Shown piece by piece: positions 27,627 to 38,752 of a stretch of 64,000 bases of DNA. The stretch is from Paraburkholderia sp. IMGN_8. Lineage in GTDB: Bacteria > Pseudomonadota > Gammaproteobacteria > Burkholderiales > Burkholderiaceae. The stretch spans positions 124,001 to 188,000 of the forward strand of contig NZ_CP150900.1 of NCBI RefSeq assembly GCF_038050405.1, given 5' to 3'. Both the position numbers and the translations under genes were made by a program. The first letter of the stretch is position 1. Each line of letters starts with the position of its first letter. Under the pieces are notes generated by a model. The model saw only the letters and a list, made by a program, of their open reading frames with translations, was not told where the DNA came from and searched no databases.

Positions 27627-27893
27627 TGTGTGCCTGCGGCGGTGGCCTTTCCTTGATTTCTTATTGGTTTATTAGCGTCGCCCCTGTGCGGGGCAGGCAC
27701 TTACTTTCTTTGCCGCCGCAAAGAAAGTAAGCAAAGAAAGCGGCTTCACCCCGCTAATTCTTAAGCGGGTCCCCTGGCTTGGAGGAGGCAGTGGAGCATC
27801 TGGAATCAGTGTTCTCGCACACTCCGCGCTGGTGACAAGGCAGTCATACTTCCGGCGGCGCTGCGCGCGCCGTGGCGGTACTTCTCAAAACCG
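27627..27893 (+). repeat. Left arm of large inverted repeat
   Basis: About 267 bp whose reverse complement matches 28180-28447. The core 27668-27884 matches with only about seven mismatches by eye over some 217 bp. Inside the arm is a 14-bp stem palindrome (CTTACTTTCTTTGC / GCAAAGAAAGTAAG). The outer edges match less well. Confidence 0.9.
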
Positions 27894-28179
27894 ATGGGGC
27901 GTGTGCGCCTTCGGCATCATCCTTCCCGCCTCGCACTGCGTGCTCGCGGGAACGGTCTGCCAGGGAAACCAGGGGCTTCGTTTGCGCGCGGCTGGGGGCC
28001 ATCGGCTTTGCCTCGGCGAGGCGCCGGGGTGATTTGTGGCTTGCGGAAAAGTGACACCCGGCGGTAATTCGGCAAGACGCAGAGGCTGCTACGGTACGGA
28101 GAAAGGTACGCGCCGATCACTACAGATCCACCCAAATGCGGGCCACCTTACCAGGCAAAACGTTGACGCGAAATTGGCG

Positions 28180-28447
28180 AGCGGTTTGATGAAGTACCGC
28201 GTCGGCGCGCGCAGCGCCGCCGGAAGTATGACTGCCTTGTCACCAGCGCGGAGTGTGCGAGAACACTGATTCCAGATGCTCCACTACCTCCTCCAAGCCA
28301 GGGGACCCGCTTAAGAGTTAGCGGTGTGAAGCCGCTTTCTTTGCTTACTTTCTTTGCGGCGGCAAAGAAAGTAAGTGCCTGCCCCGCACAGGGGCGACAC
28401 TAATAAACCACTAAGAAATCAAGGAAAGGCCAACGCCGTAAGCACAC
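28180..28447 (-). repeat. Right arm of large inverted repeat
   Basis: Reverse-complement partner of 27627-27893, with the same internal palindrome. Its outer end comes within about 33 bp of the fliK stop codon. Together the arms could fold nascent RNA into a duplex of over 200 bp or a DNA cruciform. Confidence 0.9.
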
Positions 28448-28479
28448 CAACAATGCCGCCGCAAAAGGCAAAGAAAACA

Positions 28480-30060
<1,581 letters not shown>

Positions 30061-30121
30061 AGGGAATCCTGTCAATCCGTCAAACGGGGTGTTCGGTCAA
30101 TCGAGGCGGCGCTCGGGCGCG

Positions 30122-30571
30122 TCAAACGCCCTCGGCACGCATCCTCAGAATGCGGGCGGCATGTTCGTCGGCGTCGCGCTGGTCGCGCCGCGCCGTTTGT
30201 TTAGCTTCGACGGCTTCGCCGCGCGCCTGCAACACTTCATAAGAGCCGAGTTTCTGCTTCTGGCGCTGCCAGTCGGGCTTGGCGGCCTCGACGCGCGCGT
30301 TGGCCGCCACCAGCAGGTTGCGCTGCTGTTCGATGGCGGCGTCGAGCGTGTCGATGAACGCCTGGAAATTGCGCATGTTGCCGGCGGGCATGCCCGTTTG
30401 GGCCGTCGCCGTGAAGCGCGCGTGATATTCGTCCCGGTACTGCACCAGCGCGTCGAGCTGCGATTGCACGTCGCCGCGCTCGCGCTGCGCGCGGCCGAGG
30501 CGCTGCGCTGCGGCGTCCACATCGTCTTTCGCGAGGCCAATGAGCGTCTTGATCGGAAAATGTTTCGCCAT
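30122..30571 (-). CDS. fliJ: Flagellar export apparatus stalk protein FliJ
   Basis: FliJ is the coiled-coil stalk inside the FliI hexamer. MAKHFPIKTLIGLAKDDVDA and the segment VQSQLDALVQYRDEYHARFT are typical; almost the whole 149-residue protein is predicted coiled coil. It lies 2 bp after fliI and before fliK. Confidence 0.94.
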   Translation of the reverse strand: MAKHFPIKTLIGLAKDDVDAAAQRLGRAQRERGDVQSQLDALVQYRDEYHARFTATAQTGMPAGNMRNFQAFIDTLDAAIEQQRNLLVAANARVEAAKPDWQRQKQKLGSYEVLQARGEAVEAKQTARRDQRDADEHAARILRMRAEGV

Positions 30572-30573
30572 CG

Positions 30574-32268
30574 TCAGCCTCCTTGGGCAAACAGCGCGTC
30601 CAGCATCTCGAGACTCGGTTCAAAGTTTGCGCACTCGCGAAAACCTTGCTGCAAAAATGCTTCCATCCGCGGGTACAGCGCAATCGCACGGTCGAGCAGC
30701 GCGTCGCGCCCGCTCGAATAGGCGCCGACGTTGATCAGATCGCGGTTGCGCTGATAGCGCGACAGCATCTGCTTGAACATACGCGTCTCGTCGAGATGGT
30801 TTTCGTCGATCAGCGCGGTCATTGCCCGGCTAATCGACGCTTCGATGTCGATCGCCGGATAGTGGCCGGCCTCGGCGAGCGAGCGCGACAGCACGATATG
30901 GCCGTCGAGAATCGCCCGCGCCGAGTCTGCGATAGGATCCTGCTGATCGTCGCCTTCGGTCAACACGGTGTAGAAGGCGGTGATCGAGCCGCCGCCCGCG
31001 GGGCCGTTGCCGGTCCGTTCGACAAGCGCCGGCAGCTTGGCGAACACCGAAGGCGGATAGCCCTTGGTGGCGGGCGGCTCGCCCACGGCCAGCGCGATTT
31101 CGCGCTGTGCCATCGCGTAGCGGGTCAGCGAATCCATCAGCAGCAGCACGTGCTTGCCCTGATCGCGGAAATATTCGGCAAGCGAGGTCGAGTACGACGC
31201 CGCCTGCATCCGCAACAGCGGCGAAACGTCGGCCGGCGCGGCGACGACGACCGAGCGCGCCAGACCTTCTTCGCCAAGAATCTGTTCGATGAATTCCTTC
31301 ACTTCGCGGCCGCGTTCGCCGATCAGGCCGATCACGATCACTTCGGCGCTGGTGTAGCGCGCCATTGTGCCGAGCAGCACCGATTTACCGACGCCGGAGC
31401 CGGCGAACAGGCCCATCCGCTGCCCGCGACCCACCGTCAGCAGCGCGTTGATCGCGCGCACGCCGACGTCGAGCACCTTGTGAATCGGCTCGCGGTTCAG
31501 CGGATTGATCACCGGCGCGGACAGCGGCGCGTCGGCGTGCGCGCCGAGCGGGCCGAGGCCGTCGAGCGGACGGCCCGATGCATCGAGCACGCGCCCCAGC
31601 AGTTCCCAGCCGACCGGCAAGCGCTTGGCGCCCGCCATCGGATCGGCGATCGGCGCGCTTTCGAGCGGATAAACCCGCGCGCCGGGCAACAAGCCGATCA
31701 CTTCGGTGGTCGGCATCAGAAACAGTTTGTCGCCGGAGAAGCCCACCACTTCGGCTTCTGCCATCGGCAACGAACTGCCGGGCGGCAGTTCGATCATCAC
31801 CTCGGCGCCCACCGACAGGCGCAAGCCGACGGCTTCGAGTACCAGACCGGCGGCGCGCGTCAGGCGTCCGCAGGCGCGCATCGGCTTGGCGATCGCGTTA
31901 CGCGCGCGCAGCGCGTCGAGCCGGCCGCGCCAGGCCTGCATGTGCGGGTTGCTGTCGAGTGCGGGATCGTACGAGGCGTGGGCGGCGGGGATTGAAGCGG
32001 GGCGCGAAGTAACACTTGAAGCTGCTGTTGCGGCAGACTCGCGGCTCGCCGCTGCGCCCGTCGCAGGGTGGCCCTGGCTCGAATCGCGCAACACGGCTTC
32101 GATGGCCGCGACTGCAGCCGCAGCAGGTGTAACCGCAGCCGGCATATCCGCCAGCGCCTCGGCGCCGAACGACGCCAGCGCCTCGGCGCCGAACGACGCC
32201 AGCGCAAGCTCGCGTTCGAGCGGCGTCAGATCGCTGGCGCGGATCTCGTCGAGCGTCGGCTTCACCAT
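30574..32268 (-). CDS. fliI: Flagellum-specific ATP synthase FliI
   Basis: FliI is the hexameric ATPase that energises flagellar export. Walker A ([13 protein letters not shown]) lies near residues 285-297; further motifs are [19 protein letters not shown] and [19 protein letters not shown]. At 564 residues it is longer than the usual 440-550 because of an Ala-rich N-terminal region that includes a tandem 24-bp duplication (ALASFGAE twice). The start overlaps the fliH end by 7 bp. Confidence 0.97.
   Translation of the reverse strand: MVKPTLDEIRASDLTPLERELALASFGAEALASFGAEALADMPAAVTPAAAAVAAIEAVLRDSSQGHPATGAAASRESAATAASSVTSRPASIPAAHASYDPALDSNPHMQAWRGRLDALRARNAIAKPMRACGRLTRAAGLVLEAVGLRLSVGAEVMIELPPGSSLPMAEAEVVGFSGDKLFLMPTTEVIGLLPGARVYPLESAPIADPMAGAKRLPVGWELLGRVLDASGRPLDGLGPLGAHADAPLSAPVINPLNREPIHKVLDVGVRAINALLTVGRGQRMGLFAGSGVGKSVLLGTMARYTSAEVIVIGLIGERGREVKEFIEQILGEEGLARSVVVAAPADVSPLLRMQAASYSTSLAEYFRDQGKHVLLLMDSLTRYAMAQREIALAVGEPPATKGYPPSVFAKLPALVERTGNGPAGGGSITAFYTVLTEGDDQQDPIADSARAILDGHIVLSRSLAEAGHYPAIDIEASISRAMTALIDENHLDETRMFKQMLSRYQRNRDLINVGAYSSGRDALLDRAIALYPRMEAFLQQGFRECANFEPSLEMLDALFAQGG
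32152..32199. repeat. Tandem 24-bp duplication in fliI
   Basis: Two perfect 24-bp direct copies (32152-32175 and 32176-32199), in frame. They duplicate the eight-residue unit ALASFGAE in the non-conserved FliI N-terminus. Confidence 0.95.
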
Positions 32269-32939
32269 GTGCTCACCTTGCCGAGCGCCGCGGCAACGCG
32301 CTCCCAGCGCGTGTCGATGCCGGCATCCACCTCGCCGCTGCCGGCCTGCGCGCGACAGCCGCCGCGTTCGACCGACGCATCGGTGTGCACAGTCCAGCCG
32401 CGCGTTTGCAGCTCTTCCATCAGATAGGCTTCGACGACCGGTAAGTCGGCCGGACTGACGATCAGCGCCGGCGCGCCGACCAGCGCCGGTTCGGCCGCCA
32501 GCACCTCACGCGCGGCTGCGATCAGCGCGGTCGGATCGTGCTGCACGTGCTGGCGCACCACCTGCTGCGCGATGTCCAGCGCCAATCCGACCAGCGTCTC
32601 CGAAATCGCGCCCTGGGCGCCGTCGAGCGCCGCCTTGAACGTCTCAGCGAGCGCGGCGAGACGCGCCGCTTCTTCGCGCGCTTCGCTTTGGCCTTGCTCG
32701 AAACCCTGCGCGTGACCTTGCTCGTAACCGGCCTGATAACCGAGCGCCTGCCCGGCCACGTGACCGGACGCGGTGCCCTGCGCATGCGCGGCCTCGCGCA
32801 GACGTTCGAGTTCGGCTTCGAATGCGCCGTCGTCGACTTCGGCTTCGGGCGGCGCCGGCGGCACCGGATCGAACGAGGCCATCTCCCAGCGCTGGTAGGC
32901 CGAGAGGCTCGCCTTGCGCGCGGCGTTCTGATCAGACAT
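32262..32939 (-). CDS. fliH: Flagellar export ATPase regulator FliH
   Basis: FliH binds FliI and docks it at the export gate. The start at 32939 ([11 protein letters not shown]) is chosen because GGAAG lies six bases upstream; the ATG at 32945 would have no spacer. A glycine-repeat helix, characteristic of FliH, is visible: [19 protein letters not shown] then HAQGFEQG. The C-terminal domain has [20 protein letters not shown]. Length is 225. It overlaps both fliG and fliI. Confidence 0.95.
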   Translation of the reverse strand: MSDQNAARKASLSAYQRWEMASFDPVPPAPPEAEVDDGAFEAELERLREAAHAQGTASGHVAGQALGYQAGYEQGHAQGFEQGQSEAREEAARLAALAETFKAALDGAQGAISETLVGLALDIAQQVVRQHVQHDPTALIAAAREVLAAEPALVGAPALIVSPADLPVVEAYLMEELQTRGWTVHTDASVERGGCRAQAGSGEVDAGIDTRWERVAAALGKVSTW

Positions 32940-33927
32940 ACGCATCTTCCGCCTTGCCGCCTAGAACGATCTGGCCGCTTTCCGCCAGGTTGCGCACGAT
33001 TTGCAGGATGCGGCGCTGTTGCGTCTCGACTTCGGACACGCGCACCGGACCGCGCGCGTCGAGGTCTTCGGCGAGTAGTTCGGCGGCACGCTGCGACATG
33101 TTCGACAGGAACTTCTGGCGCAGCGCGGGCGGCGCGCCCTTCAGCGAAATGATCAACGCCTCGGACTCGACTTCCTTCAGCAGCAGCTGGATCGCGCGGT
33201 CTTCCAGATCGAGCAGGTTCTCGAATACAAACATCTGATCGATGATCTTCTGCGCCAGTTCGGCGTCGTATTGGCGAACGTTCTCGATGACGCCTTCTTC
33301 ATGGTTGCTCGACATGAAGTTGAGAATTTCGGCCGCCGTGCGGATGCCGCCCATCGGGCTGCGCTTGAGGTTGTCGCTGCCCGACAGCAGGCCCGTCAGC
33401 ACGTCGTCGAGTTCGCGCAGCGCGGCCGGCTGGATGCCGTCGAGCGTCGCGATCCGCAGCAGCACGTCGTTACGCAGCCGCTCGGTAAAGCAGGCGACGA
33501 TTTCCGACGCCTGGTCGCGGTCGAGGTGAACGAGGATCGTCGCGATGATCTGCGGATGCTCGTTCTTGATCAGCTCGGCCACCGCCGCGGAATCCATCCA
33601 TTTGAGGCCTTCGATCCCGCTGGTATCGCTGCCCTGCAGAATCCGGTCGATGATCGCGCCGGCCTTGTCGTCGCCGAGCGCCTTGGTCAGCACCGAACGG
33701 ATGTAGTCGCTCGAATCGAGCGACAGCGCGGTGTGCTTTTCGGCCTCGCGCACGAACTCCTGCAGGACCTCGTCGATCTGTTCACGTGTGATGTTCTTCA
33801 GCGCGGCCATGGTGACACCGATCTTCTGGACCTCACGCGGCCCGAGGAACCTGAACACCTGCGCGGCTTCTTCCTCGCCGATCGACATCAGCAGGAGCGC
33901 GCTCTTCATTACGCCTTCAGCGCTCAT
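32932..33927 (-). CDS. fliG: Flagellar motor switch protein FliG
   Basis: FliG is the C-ring protein that takes torque from MotA. The N-terminal SALLLMSIGEEEAAQVFRFL, the middle EHPQIIATILVHLDRDQASE (EHPQ motif) and the C-terminal torque helix with FVFENLLDLEDRAIQLLLKE are all present. Length is 331 residues, normal. It overlaps fliF by 11 bp and fliH by 8 bp. Confidence 0.98.
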   Translation of the reverse strand: MSAEGVMKSALLLMSIGEEEAAQVFRFLGPREVQKIGVTMAALKNITREQIDEVLQEFVREAEKHTALSLDSSDYIRSVLTKALGDDKAGAIIDRILQGSDTSGIEGLKWMDSAAVAELIKNEHPQIIATILVHLDRDQASEIVACFTERLRNDVLLRIATLDGIQPAALRELDDVLTGLLSGSDNLKRSPMGGIRTAAEILNFMSSNHEEGVIENVRQYDAELAQKIIDQMFVFENLLDLEDRAIQLLLKEVESEALIISLKGAPPALRQKFLSNMSQRAAELLAEDLDARGPVRVSEVETQQRRILQIVRNLAESGQIVLGGKAEDAYV

Positions 33928-35725
33928 CGGACACCCAATTTTTCACGACGGTTGCGACGATCTTCGGATCCTGGCGCGCGATGTTGCGCGCGAATTCCAG
34001 GTTCCGTTCGTATTTGTGTTTCGAGCTCTCCAGCGCGAGCAATTCGTTGTCGCCTTCCAGTTCGGCGACGGAGGCCGCACCCGCGCGCTCGGCGGCCGGG
34101 ATGCCGTCCAGCAGGATCGGCTCGTCCGGCGACGGCAGCGCCGCGGCGGTGACCGGCTCCGGCGGCGGGAAAGCGCGGCGCAGCGCCGGCTTCACCATCA
34201 CGAAATAGAGGAACAGGGCGACGGCACCGATCCCGAGGTAGGTCGCGATCTGCTTGGCGAGCGCGATCATGTCCGGCGTGCGCCACCACGGCAGGTCGGC
34301 GCTCGGGTCGATGTCGGCGGTGAACGCGCTGTTGACCACGTTGACCGAGTCGCCGCGCGCAGCGTCGAAGCCCATCGCGTCCTTCACCAGCTGATTGACC
34401 TGCGCGAGCTTGTCGGCGGTGACCGGCTGCATCGTGGCGTGGCCCTTGGCGTCCACGACCTTCAGATAGTTGACCACCACCGCCACCGACAGACGCTTGA
34501 TGCCGCCCATCGGCTGCTCCAGATGCTGCACGATCTTGTTGAGTTCATAGTTGGTGGTCGAATCCTTGCGGTCGCTGACCGGCGTGGTGGTCACGCCGCT
34601 CGCGCCGTTGCCTGCCGTGATCGGCGCGGAAGCCGGCTGCGGCGGCTGGTTCGACAGCGCGCCCGGCACGCCCGAGGCGGCCGCCTGCGACATTTCGGTG
34701 GCGGAGCTCGATTGCTGGCTGCGGATCGCCGCCTGTTGCGGGGTGCCGTTCGGGCCGTAGTTTTCCGAAGTCTGCTCGCTGCGCGAGAAGTCGATATCGG
34801 CGCTGACCTGCGAATGCGCATTGCCGGCGCCGAACAGGGGCGCGAGGATCGCGTCGATGCGCTGCTGGGTGTTGCGCTCGATCTGCTGGCGGTACTTCAG
34901 TTGCGAAGCGTCCAGACCGCTGCCGGAGGACGGGTTCGTCAGCAGGTTGCCGTCCTGGTCGAGGACGGTCACCCCGCGCACCGGCATATCCGGCACCGCC
35001 GAGGACACCATATGGGTGATCGCCAGCACCTGGCCTTCGTCGAGCGCACGGCCCGGATACAGGTCGACCAGCACCGAGGCGGAGGGCGCTTCCTTGTCGC
35101 GCACGAACACGGAAGGCTTCGGAATCGCCAGATGCACACGGGCTGACTTCACCGAGGAAATCGATTCGATCGTGCGTTGCAGCTCGCCTTCCAGGGCACG
35201 CTGATAGTTGATCTGCTCGGCGAACTGGCTGATGCCGAACTTCTGGTTGTCCATCAATTCGAAGCCGACCGAGCCGCTCTTCGGCAGGCCTTGCGAAGCC
35301 AGGCGCAGACGCATTTCATGCACCTGATCGGCCGGCACGAGGATCGCGCCGCCGGCGTCGGAGAACTTGTAGGGAATGTTGGCTTGCTGGAGCGCGGTGA
35401 TGATCGCGCCGCCGTCGCGGTCCGACAGGTTGCTGTAGAGCACCTTGTAGTCCGGGGCGCGCGACCACAGGAACAGACCGGCCACGATCGCGACCAGCAG
35501 CGCGACGGCAAAAATCAGCGGGGCACGCGGGTTGCCGCGCATTTGCGCGAGGCCCGACAGGCGCTGGCCGAAGTTGCCGCCCATGCCGCCAAGGTTGCCG
35601 CCCAAGCCGCCAAGGTCCGCTGCGCCGCCCGGCTGGCCGGTGCCGGGCGCAATGGCGCCCGGCTGCGCGCCGGCGAGGCCCATGCGGGCGTCGGGGTTGA
35701 TCAAAGAGTTGGCTGACGAATCCAT
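33917..35725 (-). CDS. fliF: Flagellar MS-ring protein FliF
   Basis: FliF builds the MS ring, the base of the motor. The ATG at 35725 gives MDSSANSLINPDARMGLAG; a further upstream frame extension is basic and unconserved. A Gly-rich leader is followed by the first membrane helix (APLIFAVALLVAIVAGLFLW), the YscJ-like domains (KVLYSNLSDRDGGAIITALQ), a second helix (YLGIGAVALFLYFVMVKPAL) and the FliG-binding C-terminus (EFARNIARQDPKIVATVVKN). Length is 602. It is divergent from fliE. Confidence 0.97.
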   Translation of the reverse strand: MDSSANSLINPDARMGLAGAQPGAIAPGTGQPGGAADLGGLGGNLGGMGGNFGQRLSGLAQMRGNPRAPLIFAVALLVAIVAGLFLWSRAPDYKVLYSNLSDRDGGAIITALQQANIPYKFSDAGGAILVPADQVHEMRLRLASQGLPKSGSVGFELMDNQKFGISQFAEQINYQRALEGELQRTIESISSVKSARVHLAIPKPSVFVRDKEAPSASVLVDLYPGRALDEGQVLAITHMVSSAVPDMPVRGVTVLDQDGNLLTNPSSGSGLDASQLKYRQQIERNTQQRIDAILAPLFGAGNAHSQVSADIDFSRSEQTSENYGPNGTPQQAAIRSQQSSSATEMSQAAASGVPGALSNQPPQPASAPITAGNGASGVTTTPVSDRKDSTTNYELNKIVQHLEQPMGGIKRLSVAVVVNYLKVVDAKGHATMQPVTADKLAQVNQLVKDAMGFDAARGDSVNVVNSAFTADIDPSADLPWWRTPDMIALAKQIATYLGIGAVALFLYFVMVKPALRRAFPPPEPVTAAALPSPDEPILLDGIPAAERAGAASVAELEGDNELLALESSKHKYERNLEFARNIARQDPKIVATVVKNWVSDER

Positions 35726-35961
35726 GCGTCGGGTATCTCCGGGATGCCTTTGCGTTCTGCCGCCTCGCCGCACCGAGAATCGGCGGGCGCACGAACAGAG
35801 ACTTTCACCATTGAAATTATCCGCAGGGCCGCTCAACCCGATTGCTTGAATAGAGCCGGGTTTTCCCCCTAGTTTCGGGGCTTTCCCTAAAGGCCCGCTG
35901 CTATGCTTTCGCTCAGATCGGTACGGCTTTGGTGCGCCGGTCATCATTCCCTGGAGAGAAC

Positions 35962-36297
35962 ATGACTTTGCCCGTGAACGCGCTCTCGTCGGCGCTGCAA
36001 CAGATGCAGTCGATGGCGGCGCAAGCGGCCGGCAGCAGCAACCCGGTGGCCGGCCAGTCCGGCGCGGCGACGGCCGGCGGTTTCGCCTCGGCGCTGAAGG
36101 CTTCGTTGGACAAGATCAGCGGCGATCAGACCAAGGCGGCCGGGGAGGCGCAGGCGTTCGAGCTGGGCGCGTCGAACGTGTCGCTGAACGACGTGATGGT
36201 CGACTCGCAGAAGGCCAACATCGGCTTCCAGTTCGGCCTGCAGGTGCGCAACAAACTGGTAACGGCCTATAACGACATCATGCAAATGCAGGTGTGA
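35962..36297 (+). CDS. fliE: Flagellar hook-basal body complex protein FliE
   Basis: FliE connects the MS ring and the rod. The ATG at 35962 follows GGAGAG and gives [20 protein letters not shown]. The family end [20 protein letters not shown] then [17 protein letters not shown] is complete. Length is 111. It is transcribed alone, divergently from fliF, and followed by a hairpin. Confidence 0.96.
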   Translation: MTLPVNALSSALQQMQSMAAQAAGSSNPVAGQSGAATAGGFASALKASLDKISGDQTKAAGEAQAFELGASNVSLNDVMVDSQKANIGFQFGLQVRNKLVTAYNDIMQMQV

Positions 36298-36316
36298 GCG
36301 CGGCTCGGGCGGCGAG

Positions 36317-36344
36317 GGCAGGCGGCAAGGCTATTCCGCCTGCC
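36317..36344 (+). terminator. Hairpin after fliE
   Basis: A 9-bp perfect stem (GGCAGGCGG / CCGCCTGCC, 10-base loop) 20 bp after the fliE stop. No U-run follows, so it may act with Rho or only stabilise the message. Confidence 0.45.
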
Positions 36345-36426
36345 TGTCCGAACGCCTGAGCATCGCCTGGCCGGCGTGGCTCGCCCCATGCGCCCCATTC
36401 GCCCCTTAATCCCCCTTACACCAGCC

Positions 36427-36454
36427 TAAAGCTTTCCCGCTGCCTATCCGATAA
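36427..36454 (+). promoter_or_regulatory. Sigma-28 (FliA) promoter for fliS-fliT
   Basis: TAAA at 36427-36430, 16 bases, then TCCGATAA at 36447-36454. The -10 differs from GCCGATAA at one base, and the 16-base spacing equals that of the flgM promoter here. It lies about 86 bp before fliS. Confidence 0.75.
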
Positions 36455-36539
36455 CCAGGTACAGGCAGAGATCGGCGCGCGGCAACGCGCCCGGATGGGC
36501 TGTCACGACCAACCGCAATGCAAGACAGGAGGAGCGCCG

Positions 36540-36974
36540 ATGTTTTCCCCAGGACACTCTGGAGCCAATGCGTATGCACGCGTGGGCGTCGAGACAGGGG
36601 TGATGGGCGCGAGTCCGCATCGTCTGATCGTGATGTTGTATCAGGGCGCCCGGCAAGCGATCGCGCAAGCGCGCATGCATGTGCAGCAAGGCAATGTGCC
36701 GGCTCGCGGAGAGGCGATCGGCAAGGCGATTCAGATCGTCGAAAGCGGGCTGCAGCTGTCGCTCAACCGTGAGGCGGGCGGCGAGATTGCGGAGCGGTTG
36801 AACGCGCTGTACGGCTATATGTCGCGCCGGCTGCTCGAAGCCAACACAAAACAAAGCGAGGCGATGCTGGTCGAGGTCGATGGTCTGCTGGCGACGCTCG
36901 AAGAGGCCTGGATCGGGATTGCCCCGGAGATCGCGCGGATGGCTGTGCAGCCGGCCGCGGAAAGTATGAGATGA
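36540..36974 (+). CDS. fliS: Flagellin export chaperone FliS
   Basis: FliS keeps flagellin unfolded until export. The ATG at 36540 follows AGGAGG and gives MFSPGHSGANAYARVGVETG. The family core ASPHRLIVMLYQGARQAIAQ is at residues about 23-42. Length is 144. An upstream frame start at 36495 is rejected for lack of conservation. It overlaps fliT by 4 bp. The cognate fliC is outside the window. Confidence 0.95.
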   Translation: MFSPGHSGANAYARVGVETGVMGASPHRLIVMLYQGARQAIAQARMHVQQGNVPARGEAIGKAIQIVESGLQLSLNREAGGEIAERLNALYGYMSRRLLEANTKQSEAMLVEVDGLLATLEEAWIGIAPEIARMAVQPAAESMR

Positions 36975-37297
36975 CATCGAACACAGAATATTTCGCCCGC
37001 TACGAGGCGATTGCAGCGATTTCCCGCCGCATGCTGACGGCTGCGCGGTGCGCCCTGTGGAACGATCTGGTACGCCTGCAGGAGGAATACCGGCTTCTGG
37101 TCGATGCGTTGCAGGATGCGGAAACGGGAGTCAAGCTGGACGAACCCGAGCGCCTGCGCAAATACGCGCTGATCCGCCAGATCCTTGCGGACGACGCCGC
37201 GATCCGCGATCTGGCGAATCCGCGGATGGCCAACCTGTCGGCCCTGTTCGCCGGACGGCAGACTCGCGTGCTCAAGGAACTGTACGGGGCGCGCTGA
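36971..37297 (+). CDS. fliT: Flagellar protein FliT (FliD chaperone family)
   Basis: FliT is the small helical export chaperone for the filament cap FliD and, in enterics, a regulator of FlhDC. The 108-residue protein is all-helical (YEAIAAISRRMLTAARCALW, LVRLQEEYRLLVDALQDAE). Family conservation is low; the position directly after fliS with ATGA overlap supports the name. Confidence 0.82.
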   Translation: MTSNTEYFARYEAIAAISRRMLTAARCALWNDLVRLQEEYRLLVDALQDAETGVKLDEPERLRKYALIRQILADDAAIRDLANPRMANLSALFAGRQTRVLKELYGAR

Positions 37298-37378
37298 GTT
37301 TGTCCGCGGGCAACATGCTGCATGAGTCTGCCTGACTGTATTTGAGCGCGTCGCGGCCAATGTGACCAAGGAATCGGT

Positions 37379-38752
37379 ATGAACGGAATCGACGCGGTCG
37401 TCACGTCGCTGCTTGCGAACCGGGTCGACAGTCTGCTCAATCTCGCGCCGGGCAGCGCGACGGCCTCGCAGACTGGCGCAGCGGGTGTCGATACCGCGCC
37501 TGCCACCGCCACACCCGTCACGACACCCACGCCACCGCCGGCTTCTGCGCAAACCGCGCTGTCCGCCGTCGCGCTGACGCTCAATGCGATCGTAAACTCG
37601 GGCGGCGAGGCGACGCCGGCAGTGCTCGGCCAGACGCCGATCTGGCCGGCCGCACCGGCGCTCGATGTCCACGTCGGCGGCTTGCCGCTGTTCGACACGT
37701 CTTCCGCTGCTTTGCCCAATATGAATGTGAATGCTGCCGCGACTGCGTCCACCGCGAACGTGGCAGCGGCGCAGGTGCCGGTCGCCGCGCTGGCGGCCGC
37801 GCTCCAACAGACGGTCGGCGACAGCGGTTTGTTCTACGAATCCCATCTCGCGCAATGGCTGGCGGGCCAGCGCCCGCCCGCCGCCCTGGCCGGCGAAGCG
37901 CAAAACAAGCTGGTGGCCGCTGCCGCGCAATTGCCGCTCGACTGGGCGAGCGATGCCGAGCCGTCTCCTTCCGCGAATGCCGCGCCGCGTCAGGGTATGG
38001 GCGCTCCGCCCAACAGCGCGTCTGACGGCAACGCCGCCGTGCGCGCCACACCGGCGATCCAGACGGCGCAGGCGGCGCGCTTCGTGGCCGGCGAAGTGCT
38101 GGCGAACTCTCTTTCCGATCTGAACGGCCAGCCCGCGCACACCTTGCACAACGCCGCGGCGTCTTTGGCCGACGGCACGCCGTCACAAAGCTCGCAACCG
38201 ATGGCGGCCGCGGTTCATCCCGCGACGGTTCCTTTAGTGCGTCAGCAACTTGATCTGCTCGCGACCGGGCAGTTTCGCTGGACCGGCGAAGCGTGGCCGG
38301 GCGCCAAGCTCGACTGGACGATCGAGCAGGACGGCGACGAATGGGACCGCAGCGGCGGCGGCGCGGCGAGCGAGGACGATCAGCCGTGGCGCACGCGTCT
38401 GACGTTGTCGCTGCCGACGCTCGGCACTGTCGATGCGGAATTGACGCTGACCGGCACGCAGCTGGTGGCGCGCGTGCAGGCGAGTCCGGGCGGCGCGGCG
38501 CGATTGGCGACGCATGGCGAGAGCTTTCGTCAGCGGCTGGCGGCGGCGGGCATCGAACTGAATGGACTGACGATTCGCGAGATCGGTGGCGGCGCGCCTG
38601 CCACTTCGTCCGGCGTGGCAGGTGCAGCGGCGGCTTCGGCCTACGCGCGCTCGGCGTCGGCAGCTGAGGCGGCACCTGCGGGGCGCCGCACGGCACGCGT
38701 CGCGCGGCCTGAGCCCGCACCGCTCGACGATTTCGATTGGGATATGCGATGA
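37379..38752 (+). CDS. FliK-like hook-length control domain protein
   Basis: A second FliK-type protein. The first 300 residues are Ala/Pro/Thr-rich and low in conservation. The C-terminal part (about residues 290-400) resembles the hook-length control domain: LTLSLPTLGTVDAELTLTG, then ARLATHGESFRQRLAAAGIE. It lacks the polyserine tract of the fliK at 28480. It overlaps the following FhlB gene by 4 bp, so the pair is probably cotranslated. Function beyond a FliK-like domain is inference: it could partner FhlB in a secondary switch event. Confidence 0.8.
   Translation: MNGIDAVVTSLLANRVDSLLNLAPGSATASQTGAAGVDTAPATATPVTTPTPPPASAQTALSAVALTLNAIVNSGGEATPAVLGQTPIWPAAPALDVHVGGLPLFDTSSAALPNMNVNAAATASTANVAAAQVPVAALAAALQQTVGDSGLFYESHLAQWLAGQRPPAALAGEAQNKLVAAAAQLPLDWASDAEPSPSANAAPRQGMGAPPNSASDGNAAVRATPAIQTAQAARFVAGEVLANSLSDLNGQPAHTLHNAAASLADGTPSQSSQPMAAAVHPATVPLVRQQLDLLATGQFRWTGEAWPGAKLDWTIEQDGDEWDRSGGGAASEDDQPWRTRLTLSLPTLGTVDAELTLTGTQLVARVQASPGGAARLATHGESFRQRLAAAGIELNGLTIREIGGGAPATSSGVAGAAAASAYARSASAAEAAPAGRRTARVARPEPAPLDDFDWDMR

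Larger units (their letters stand above)
27454..28479. other. Non-coding region fliK-fliL with an 0.8-kb inverted repeat element
   Basis: About 1 kb separates the fliK stop from the fliL start. Nearly all of it (27627-28447) is two long inverted arms and a 286-bp centre. Short open frames in the centre are Arg/Ala-rich, lack ribosome binding sites and show no domain; none is called. The stretch 27454-27626 ahead of fliL contains the fliL leader with no clear promoter. Confidence 0.7.

Noticed and set aside
27872..28054. Small frame in the centre of the large inverted repeat (MAVLLKTDGACAPS...)
   Set aside because: No ribosome binding site and part of a probable repeat element; similar hypothetical entries may exist in databases only because the element is multicopy.
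33731..35146. Long plus-strand frame opposite fliF
   Set aside because: Composition dominated by Arg, His and Gln, no domain; fliF on the minus strand is conserved throughout.
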